Shown one piece after another: positions 1 through 7,141 of a DNA stretch of 11,898 bases. A program made the position numbers and the translations under genes. Within the stretch, counting starts at the first letter, position 1; each line of letters starts with the position of its first letter. The notes beneath the pieces are model-generated. The model did not search any database, was not told where the DNA came from, and saw only the letters and a program-made list of their open reading frames with translations. The stretch spans positions 1-11,898 of the forward strand of contig JAICTU010000283.1 in assembly GCA_025936205.1 (NCBI GenBank). The letters are read 5' to 3'. The stretch comes from Polyangiaceae bacterium (lineage in GTDB: Bacteria; Myxococcota; Polyangia; Polyangiales; Polyangiaceae).

Positions 1-3000
1 TGCATATAAAGAAGTTGGAGATCTCCGGTTTCAAGTCCTTCGTGGACCGGACAGTTATCCACTTCGATCATGATGTGATCGGTATCGTCGGGCCGAATGG
101 CTGCGGCAAGTCGAACATCGTGGACGCGCTTCGCTGGTGCATGGGTGAGCAGAGCGCCAAGCACCTGCGCGGCCGGTCCATGGACGACGTCATCTTCAGC
201 GGTTCCGAGTCGCGCCCGGCCCATGGCTTGGCGGAGGTCATCCTGACCTTCGACAACAGCGACGCCGGCTACGCCGCGACCCTCCCGCTGATGTACCGCG
301 ACTACCCCGAGATCTCGGTGGCGCGTCGCCTCTATCGCGATGGGACGAGCGAATACCTGATCAACAACACTCAGGTGCGCTTGCGCGACATTACCGAGCT
401 ATTTCTCGGTACGGGCGTGGGCACCAAGGCCTACTCGATCGTCGAACAGGGCCGCATCGGGCAGATCGTCAGCGCTCGACCGGAAGATCGCCGCCTTTTC
501 ATCGAAGAAGCCGCGGGCGTCACCAAATATCGGCAGCGCCGGCGCCAGGCGGAGAAGAAGCTCGAGCTGACGAAGCAGAATTTGCTCCGCATCACCGACA
601 TTGTGGCGGAGATCGATCGCAATCGCGCCTCGCTGAAGCGGCAGGCAGCCAAGGCCGAGCGCTTTGTCCGCTATCGTGAAGAGGTCGAGGACCTCACGCT
701 GCACCAGGCCTCGCACCGCTGGCTGGAGCTGAGCGTGGTGCGTTCGTGTGAGCTCGAGCGGCGGGCGACGCTGGCGAGCCGATCGGAAGAGCTGCGGCAG
801 CTGGTCACGACGCGAGACAACGAGATGGCGCGAGCCCGTGGCGAGGCAGCCACGATCGAGGCGCGCGCGGAGGCCGCATCGAAGGCTGCCTACGAGGCGG
901 ACAATCGCGTGGCCACACTGCAGGCCGAGTACGCTCGCGGGCGCGATCGGCTGACGCACCTGGAAGAGCGGCTGCAGAGCTCGTCGCAACAGGGGCGCGA
1001 GCTGGAGGGCCGCCGCGAGCGTTTGGCCGACGAGGAAATCGGCCTCACACAGCGAGCGGAGCAGCTGTCCCAGCGAGAAGCGGTGCTCGCCGGTGAGACC
1101 AAGGTCCAGGCAGATCTGTTAGCTCGGCTCCTGCAAGAAGAGTCGACCGCGGTCGCCCAGGCCCAGCGCTTGCGGCGGAGCGTGAACGACGTGACGTCCA
1201 GGATCGCTGCCGACGAGGTGCGGATCCATGCCACCGAGCAGCGGCGCGATACGGCTCGCCAGCGGCATGGGGCGCTGGGTTCGCAAAGTGAGGAGCTGGA
1301 AGCGCGCATCGCGTCGCTCCTGGAGCGGGAGGCGGAGGCGCAGCCGAAGGTCGAGCGCGCCCAGATCGACAAGCAAACCGCGGATGCGACCCGTGCCGAG
1401 CTGGACGCTCAGCTGCGCGCCGCAACCCCGCGCGTAGCTGAGAGTGAGAAGGCACGGCGCGCCGCCGAGCGCGAGCTCGACTCGAAGCGCAGCCGCGTGC
1501 AGGTGCTGGAGGAGCTCGAGCGGCGCCTGGAGGGCGTCAAGTCCGCGGCGAAGGCCGTGCTTTCGAGCGGCAACCCGGACGTGCTCGGCTCGATTGCCGA
1601 GCGCATGGTAGTGCCCGCGGAGCTCACGGACGCGGTCGCGGGCCTGCTCGGCGAGCGGCTCGAAGCGGTGGTGACGACCGACCCCGCGCGCCTGACGACT
1701 CTGATCGAGGAGCTGCGGCGCAACAAGAAGGGGCGCGTGGCGCTGCTCCCCTTGCGGCCCGGCTACGTCGCAGGCGCCGCGGCGAAGCAAGACTGGGGCT
1801 CGCTCGACGCGGAGCTGCGCGAGCAGGTGCTCGGGCGCGCCGCGGAGTTGGTGCAGTTCAGCGCCGACGATGAGCCGCTGGTGCGTGCGTTGCTCGGCAG
1901 CGCGTTGGTGGTGCGTGACGCGGCCAGCGCGGTGCTCGTCAGCCGCCAGGCGGGCGTGGTCTCCGTGGCGCTCGATGGCACCGTCGTGGATACGACGGGG
2001 GTCGTCACCGGCGGTAGCGTCGCCGCGCCGCAGATCGAACGCCGGCGTGAAATCGGTGAGCTGCGTGCCGAGATCGGCGAGCGCACGACGCAGGTAGCCG
2101 AGCTCGCCGCGATCGCCGTGGCCGACGCCGAGCGCGTGGCGCAGCTGCGCAAGGACCTGGAAGCGGCGAGCAAGGCCACGCACGAGGCGGCGTTGCTGCT
2201 GCTGGGTGCGGAGAAGGACCTGGGGCAGCTCGCGAAGGAGCTGAAGGCCACGGAGCAGCGCGCGGCCGAGTTGGTGGAAGAGCGGCGCCTGCTGGAGCAG
2301 ACGGCCGTGACGGCCGAAGCGGAGCAACAGGCCTGCATGGCCTCACTGCAGAGCGCCACCACGGATCTGGAAGGCCTGCGCCACGAGCTCGAGCAAAGCG
2401 AGCGGGCCGCCCAGGAAGCCCAGGAGCGGGTGGCGGAACACTCCTCCAGCGTGACCGAGCAGAAGGTGCGCTTGGCTCAGCTCACCGAGCAGCGCGAGGC
2501 TGTGCTGTCGTCGTTGCGCCGGGTCCAGGAGACGCGCGACGCGACCGAGCGCCAGGTGCAGGAACTGGCGCGAGCCGCGCAGGAGTCCGCCACCGCGCAC
2601 GGCGAGACAGCGGCCAAGCTGCTGAGCTGGCGCGAGGAGCGCGTTCAGGCGGATGCGATCGCGCGCGACGCGCATCATGATTTCGAGAGCGTGCGCACCG
2701 TTCTGGAGGAGATTCGCAACTCCCTGGGTGTGGGCGAGGAAGAACTGCGGGCGATGCGCGCGGAGTCGGGCGAGGTGGATAGCCAGCTCGCCGAGCGCGA
2801 GATGAAGCTGCAAAAGCTGGAGATCGAGCTGGAGCACCTGATTGCGGGCGTGCGCGAGCGCTTCCGCGGCCTGGAGCTGGCGCGCGTGGTGGGCATCTAT
2901 CATGCTCGCCCGCCGACAGACGAAGAGCACAAGCGCCGCATCGAGGAGCTGACCAAGATCATCGAGCGCATGGGTCCGGTGAACCTGGACGCCACGGCCG

Positions 3001-3677
3001 AGTACCTGGAGGCGGAGAAGCGCTTCGAAGAGCTCTCGGGCCAGAAGACGGACATCGAGCGCGCCATGGCCGACCTCGACAACGCGATCAAGCACATGGA
3101 TCGCGAGAGCAAGCGCCGGATGCGCGAGACGTTCAAGGCAGTAAACGAGCTCTTCTCCCAGACGTTCCGGCGCATGTTCAAGGGCGGCAACGCCGAGCTG
3201 GTGCTCACCGATCCAGAGAATCTGCTGGAGAGCGGTATCGACATCGTGGCCCAGCCCCCCGGCAAGAAGATCAGCACGGTGGAGCTGATGAGCGGTGGGG
3301 AAAAAGCGCTCACGGCGACCGCGCTGATCTTCGCCATCTTCCAGCATCGCCCCTCCCCGTTCTGCGTGCTGGATGAAGTCGATGCCCCGCTCGATGAGGC
3401 CAACGTGTCTCGTTACAACGAGGCCATTCGCGCGATGACGGACAAGTCGCAGTTCATCGTCATCACCCACATCAAGACGACGATGCAGTCGGTCGACCTG
3501 CTGTACGGTGTGACCATGGGAGAGCCCGGCGTTTCGCGCGTGGTGAGCGTGAAGGTGAACGAGCGCGCACAGCCCCGGGCGGAGCAAATTGCGGCGCGGC
3601 CGCCGCGGAACACCGTGGCAGCGCCGCAGCGAGATCTGGGGGACGAGCTCGACGAGGCAACGAGCCAGGTCGCGTGA
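1..3677 (+). CDS. smc: Chromosome segregation protein SMC (first base of start codon outside window)
   Basis: SMC is the ATPase core of the bacterial condensin that organises and separates newly replicated chromosomes, normally as a homodimer with ScpA and ScpB. The window opens with TG followed by codons for HIKKLEISGFKSF, the usual SMC N-terminus, so I infer an ATG whose A lies just before base 1; the TTG at 15 would remove conserved residues. That gives 1225 residues, a normal length. Visible blocks are Walker A GPNGCGKSN (about residues 31-39), a long Arg/Glu/Ala-rich coiled coil, a hinge at about 525-685 ending near GVVTGGS, a returning coiled coil, the ABC signature ELMSGGEKALT (about 1095) and Walker B with D-loop CVLDEVDAPLDEAN (about 1122-1135). 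A Pro/Arg-rich tail of about 40 residues looks disordered. The gene ends in TGA and converges on dnaE2 with a 21-bp gap. Promoter and any operon partner lie upstream of the window. The identity is secure. Confidence 0.97.
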   Translation, partial: HIKKLEISGFKSFVDRTVIHFDHDVIGIVGPNGCGKSNIVDALRWCMGEQSAKHLRGRSMDDVIFSGSESRPAHGLAEVILTFDNSDAGYAATLPLMYRDYPEISVARRLYRDGTSEYLINNTQVRLRDITELFLGTGVGTKAYSIVEQGRIGQIVSARPEDRRLFIEEAAGVTKYRQRRRQAEKKLELTKQNLLRITDIVAEIDRNRASLKRQAAKAERFVRYREEVEDLTLHQASHRWLELSVVRSCELERRATLASRSEELRQLVTTRDNEMARARGEAATIEARAEAASKAAYEADNRVATLQAEYARGRDRLTHLEERLQSSSQQGRELEGRRERLADEEIGLTQRAEQLSQREAVLAGETKVQADLLARLLQEESTAVAQAQRLRRSVNDVTSRIAADEVRIHATEQRRDTARQRHGALGSQSEELEARIASLLEREAEAQPKVERAQIDKQTADATRAELDAQLRAATPRVAESEKARRAAERELDSKRSRVQVLEELERRLEGVKSAAKAVLSSGNPDVLGSIAERMVVPAELTDAVAGLLGERLEAVVTTDPARLTTLIEELRRNKKGRVALLPLRPGYVAGAAAKQDWGSLDAELREQVLGRAAELVQFSADDEPLVRALLGSALVVRDAASAVLVSRQAGVVSVALDGTVVDTTGVVTGGSVAAPQIERRREIGELRAEIGERTTQVAELAAIAVADAERVAQLRKDLEAASKATHEAALLLLGAEKDLGQLAKELKATEQRAAELVEERRLLEQTAVTAEAEQQACMASLQSATTDLEGLRHELEQSERAAQEAQERVAEHSSSVTEQKVRLAQLTEQREAVLSSLRRVQETRDATERQVQELARAAQESATAHGETAAKLLSWREERVQADAIARDAHHDFESVRTVLEEIRNSLGVGEEELRAMRAESGEVDSQLAEREMKLQKLEIELEHLIAGVRERFRGLELARVVGIYHARPPTDEEHKRRIEELTKIIERMGPVNLDATAEYLEAEKRFEELSGQKTDIERAMADLDNAIKHMDRESKRRMRETFKAVNELFSQTFRRMFKGGNAELVLTDPENLLESGIDIVAQPPGKKISTVELMSGGEKALTATALIFAIFQHRPSPFCVLDEVDAPLDEANVSRYNEAIRAMTDKSQFIVITHIKTTMQSVDLLYGVTMGEPGVSRVVSVKVNERAQPRAEQIAARPPRNTVAAPQRDLGDELDEATSQVA

Positions 3678-3698
3678 GCCAGTCTCCGCCGCTGGAGA

Positions 3699-6600
3699 TT
3701 AGTGAAAGTCGCGCGAGCTGTGGCTCAGCTCGCGCCCTGGCAAGCTCAGGCGCTCGGCGGACTCGACGATCAGGTGGAGGATCGAAGCCACTCCGTTCTT
3801 CTGACGTGGATCGCGACGGTCGACGGTGCCCGGCTTCGGATCCTGCCGTTCGACCTTGCCTCGAACCAGCAGCAGTGACGAATGCTGAGCTGCGCGCCGG
3901 TAAGCCTCGAAGACCCTCGCGTAGAAAATCAGATTGGCGATGCCCGTCTCATCCTCGAGCGTCACGAACACCACACCGCTCGCCGTTCCTGGGCGCTGAC
4001 GAGCCAGCACCAGACCCGCCACTGCCACGCGCTCTCCCGTTGAACATTGTGCCAGTTGGGCCATGGTGATCACGGAAGAGCGCGCGAGCTGGGCGCGCAG
4101 GTGGCGCAGCGGGTGATCGCTGAGTGAAAGCCGCACCCGTTCATAGTCGAGCGCCAGCAATTCGATGTCTTGCAAGCCCGGCAGCTGCACGCCTGGCTCG
4201 TTCGCCGGTACGCTTCGAAACAGGCCCAGCTGGCGAGGCGCGCGGGCCGCCCACAGTACCTGCCTTCTTTCCCGCAACAACGCCTCGAAAGCGCCGGCTT
4301 CCGCCAGGGCATCCACGTCCTTCTTCGGTAGTGGCAGCTGGCGGAGCAGCTCGGGGAAGCTCTCGAAGGTCTTGCCCGCTGCAAATAGCTGCGCGCGAAA
4401 GCTGAGCAAACGCTCGGCGGCTTCCCGACTCAGGCCTTTGATCATGCGCATCCCCAGCCGGAGTGCTTTCTCTCGAGACACGCCTTCTGGAGGTACAGCT
4501 TCTAGAGGTACAGCTTCTAGAGTGCAGTCCCATTCGCTGTCGAGCACCGAAACTGGGCGCACCTCCACCCCGTGCCTCTGCGCATCCTTGACCAAGCTGG
4601 CAGGCGAGTAGAAACCCATGGGCTGTGAGTTGAGCAGCGCGCAGGTGAAATGGGCGGGATAGTGTGCCTTCAACCAAGCTGATTTGTAGACCAGCGAGGC
4701 AAATGAGGCGGCGTGTGATTCGGGGAAGCCGTACTCGCCGAAACCCTTGATCTGCTCGAAGATGGCCTCGCCAAAGCTGCGCGGGATGCCATTTTTTGCG
4801 AAACCATCGAGCAAGCGTTGCCGGTGTCGCGACAGGCGCCCCGTTTTCTTCCAGGCCGCCATATCGCGGCGTAGTTGGTCTGCTTCTCCCCCGCTATAGC
4901 CCGCGCCGACGATGGCGATCTGCATGACTTGTTCTTGAAACAGCGGCACGCCCAGCGTTCGCTCGAGAATCCCCAGCAACAACGGCTGGCAATCGGGCGC
5001 CTCCTCACGGTTACGTCGGCGCAAATACGGATGAACCATACCTCCCTGGATGGGACCGGGCCGGACGATGGCTACCTCGATCACCAGGTCGTAAAAGCAG
5101 CGAGGACGGAGCCGGGGCAACATGGCCATTTGGGCTCGGCTTTCGATCTGAAAAACCCCCACCGTGTCGGCCTGAGCCGTCAGCGCATACACCGCAGGAT
5201 CTTCATCCGGAATGCGGGTGATTACTTCCAGTGAATCAAAGCTTTCCGGGGTCGACCTCTCGGTGGTCGATCTCTCGGTCGTCGATGGAGCAGTGCATCG
5301 CAGCTTTCCATCCAGCCAAACCGTGTGCAGAGCTTTGCGAACAGCGGTCAACATGCCGAGCGCCAGCACATCGATCTTGAAGAAGCGCAAAATATCCAGA
5401 TCATCCTTGTCCCAGGGCACCACGGAGCGATCGGCCATGCGAGCCGGCTCGACCGGCGATACTTCGTGCAACGGCCGAGACGACAGAACGAAGCCGCCCA
5501 CATGAATGCTGAGATGCCGGGGGAAACCGACCAGTTCTCCCGCCATCTCCAGTACACCGCGCAGCTCCGGAGCTGAAGCGTCCAGCCCGGCTTCTCTCAC
5601 GCGCTGATTGGTGGCTTCGCCGGCACGCTCGGTGTCCCAAAACGAAAATACCTTCGCCAGGCGATCACACTGATCGAGCGACAACCCGAAAACCTTGGAA
5701 ACCTCGCGCAGGGCGCTTCTTCGGCGATAGCAGATCACCTCCGAGACCATGGCCGCCTGGTCGCGGCCATAGCGCTGATAGATCTCCTGAATGACTTCTT
5801 CTCGGCGCTCGTGCTCGAAGTCGACGTCAATGTCCGGTGGCTCATGTCGCTCTGAGCTCATGAAGCGCTCGAAGAGCAAATTGCTGCACTCCGGGTTGAC
5901 GGCGGTGATGCCGAGTACGTAACACACGGCGCTGTTCGCAGCGCTCCCCCTGCCCTGGCACAAGATGCCGCGCTGGCGCGCGATCTCCACTACCTCCCAG
6001 GTGCTGAGAAAATACGCCGCGACGTTCATCTGCTGGATGAGCGCCAGCTCTGTCTCGATCTGGCGCTGGACCTTTTCGGGTACACCCTGAGGATAGCGCC
6101 GCTGCGCTCCCGCCCAGCTCAGCTTGCGGAGCTGGCTGTCCGGTGTTTCCCCGGGGTCAGTCGTGCAAGGGAAGTGGTAACAGAGTTCATCGAGGCTGAA
6201 GTGGAGGTCGCTGGCGATTTCTCCTGTGCGCAGTAGCCAGTCAGGATGGTCGAGAAAGAGGCGGGCCATCTGGGCTTCGCTGCGTAAATAGGCTTGCCCG
6301 TTGGCCGCCAATTTGGTTTTTGCCTGGGCCAGTGTGGTGCCGAGGCGGATGCATTGCAGCACATCCGCCAGACGCTTGCGGCTCTTGCAGTGATAGGTAG
6401 GCCATGCCGACGCGAGGATGGGTATGTCAAATCGCTGCTCTCGCTGCAGCGCGATCCCCAGACGCAGACTGTCATTGCGATTCAAACGCCGGTACGTGAG
6501 CGAGTACAGCGCGCGCGGAGCATGAAATAGATCGCGCAGCTGTCCCAGCATGCGTTCGGGAAAGGCGTCGACTTCACCAGCGGGGACGCCAGCGGAAATG

Positions 6601-7139
6601 CCTCGGACCGAGCGCGAAATGAAGGGATGGATTTGTGTGGGAATGAGCGCCACCAGCCCGTCTGTTCTGCCCTGGAGCTGATCGAGATCGAGCAGGCACT
6701 CTCCCTTGGGCAGGTCGGCGTGCGCGCGCGTCAAAAGCCAGCACAGGTTTTGGTAGCCGTTCAGACTTTTGACGATCAGGTGGACGGAGGGATAGCCATC
6801 CTCTGCCAGCAAACGCTTTCTGAGCTCGTTCGGCCTGGATCCTCGGGTGAGCTGACGTCGCTGGCGCTCGGAGAGCGGACCCAGGGTTGCATCTGCGTGA
6901 CCGCTCTGCAGCTCTCGTTCGGAAAAAGCCAGCGGCAATTCGGCTCCCAAATGAAATGTCTGGCCGATCTCCTTGGCTTTCGCGTGGGCGCGCGCCACGC
7001 CATACAAACCATCCCGATCACAGAGCGTGATGCCGGAGAGTCCGAGCGCGCGCGCTTGCTCGATCATTTCTTCCGGGTGGGAGGCGCCGCGAAGAAATGA
7101 AAAAGAGGAGCGAGCCGAAAGTTCGACAAACCCAGACAT
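3699..7139 (-). CDS. dnaE2: Error-prone DNA polymerase DnaE2 (ImuC)
   Basis: DnaE2 is a C-family polymerase without proofreading that copies damaged DNA together with ImuA and ImuB during the SOS response. The 1146-residue product has the DnaE2-type PHP start (SSFSFLRGASHPEE, then CDRDGLYGVARAH) and the palm motif PPDIDVDFEHERREEVI near 434-450. There D436 and D438 match the first two catalytic aspartates, and KIDVLALGML near 590 holds the third. The DnaE2 hallmark FQIESRAQMAMLPRLRPR lies near 663-680, an OB-fold (VAVAGLVLARQRPG) near 1040, and the protein ends in the family-typical SRDFH. QLGLF near 971 resembles a beta-clamp-binding pentamer. Two pentapeptide duplications (STTER near 619, LEAVP near 875) sit between conserved blocks. 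The ATG overlaps the imuB stop by one base (TGATG), implying translational coupling, with SOS control from the imuA promoter. Identity is secure; the activity is known for the family, not shown here. Confidence 0.96.
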   Translation of the reverse strand: MSGFVELSARSSFSFLRGASHPEEMIEQARALGLSGITLCDRDGLYGVARAHAKAKEIGQTFHLGAELPLAFSERELQSGHADATLGPLSERQRRQLTRGSRPNELRKRLLAEDGYPSVHLIVKSLNGYQNLCWLLTRAHADLPKGECLLDLDQLQGRTDGLVALIPTQIHPFISRSVRGISAGVPAGEVDAFPERMLGQLRDLFHAPRALYSLTYRRLNRNDSLRLGIALQREQRFDIPILASAWPTYHCKSRKRLADVLQCIRLGTTLAQAKTKLAANGQAYLRSEAQMARLFLDHPDWLLRTGEIASDLHFSLDELCYHFPCTTDPGETPDSQLRKLSWAGAQRRYPQGVPEKVQRQIETELALIQQMNVAAYFLSTWEVVEIARQRGILCQGRGSAANSAVCYVLGITAVNPECSNLLFERFMSSERHEPPDIDVDFEHERREEVIQEIYQRYGRDQAAMVSEVICYRRRSALREVSKVFGLSLDQCDRLAKVFSFWDTERAGEATNQRVREAGLDASAPELRGVLEMAGELVGFPRHLSIHVGGFVLSSRPLHEVSPVEPARMADRSVVPWDKDDLDILRFFKIDVLALGMLTAVRKALHTVWLDGKLRCTAPSTTERSTTERSTPESFDSLEVITRIPDEDPAVYALTAQADTVGVFQIESRAQMAMLPRLRPRCFYDLVIEVAIVRPGPIQGGMVHPYLRRRNREEAPDCQPLLLGILERTLGVPLFQEQVMQIAIVGAGYSGGEADQLRRDMAAWKKTGRLSRHRQRLLDGFAKNGIPRSFGEAIFEQIKGFGEYGFPESHAASFASLVYKSAWLKAHYPAHFTCALLNSQPMGFYSPASLVKDAQRHGVEVRPVSVLDSEWDCTLEAVPLEAVPPEGVSREKALRLGMRMIKGLSREAAERLLSFRAQLFAAGKTFESFPELLRQLPLPKKDVDALAEAGAFEALLRERRQVLWAARAPRQLGLFRSVPANEPGVQLPGLQDIELLALDYERVRLSLSDHPLRHLRAQLARSSVITMAQLAQCSTGERVAVAGLVLARQRPGTASGVVFVTLEDETGIANLIFYARVFEAYRRAAQHSSLLLVRGKVERQDPKPGTVDRRDPRQKNGVASILHLIVESAERLSLPGRELSHSSRDFH
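3711..3735. other. Perfect 10-bp hairpin at the smc/dnaE2 convergent ends
   Basis: GCGCGAGCTG (3711-3720) pairs perfectly with CAGCTCGCGC (3726-3735) around a 5-base loop. It lies within the last codons of dnaE2 (minus strand) and 34 bases past the smc stop. A smaller hairpin, TCTCC/GGAGA at 3683-3687 and 3694-3698, fills most of the gap between the stop codons. Neither is followed by a T-run on either strand, so they are not canonical intrinsic terminators. They could mark transcript 3' ends or slow converging polymerases, which is inference. Confidence 0.5.
4480..4524 (-). repeat. 15-bp tandem repeat, about 3 units, in dnaE2 (LEAVP)
   Basis: Plus-strand units are ACGCCTTCTGGAGGT (4480), ACAGCTTCTAGAGGT (4495) and ACAGCTTCTAGAGTG (4510), with an exact 15-bp period. 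In dnaE2 they read LEAVP, LEAVP and a diverged PEGV. The insert lies between WDCT and ALRLGMRMIKGL, which I expect to be nearly adjacent in other DnaE2 proteins. Confidence 0.8.
5251..5285 (-). repeat. 15-bp tandem repeat, 2 units plus a partial, in dnaE2 (STTER)
   Basis: GTCGACCTCTCGGTG (5251) and GTCGATCTCTCGGTC (5266) are followed by a partial GTCGA. The translation is STTER-STTER-ST. The repeat belongs to an insert between the third catalytic aspartate block (KIDVLALGML) and IPDEDPAVY, where I expect other DnaE2 proteins to have a shorter link. Confidence 0.75.
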
Positions 7140-7141
7140 CA
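7137..7141 (-). promoter_or_regulatory. TGATG stop/start overlap, imuB to dnaE2
   Basis: The imuB TGA (7141-7139) shares its A with the dnaE2 ATG (7139-7137). One-base overlaps of this kind usually mean that ribosomes ending the first gene start the next, which would hold the two subunits at a fixed ratio. Confidence 0.85.

Noticed and set aside
1119..3587. Long minus-strand open frames across smc (1119-2327 and 2343-3587)
   Set aside because: They are antisense to a clear SMC protein, are low-complexity Leu/Arg/Ala/His, and show no domain; typical of high-GC coding DNA.
3674..4069. Plus-strand frame overlapping the smc stop
   Set aside because: It is antisense to the OB-fold end of dnaE2, lacks a ribosome-binding site and has no recognisable domain.
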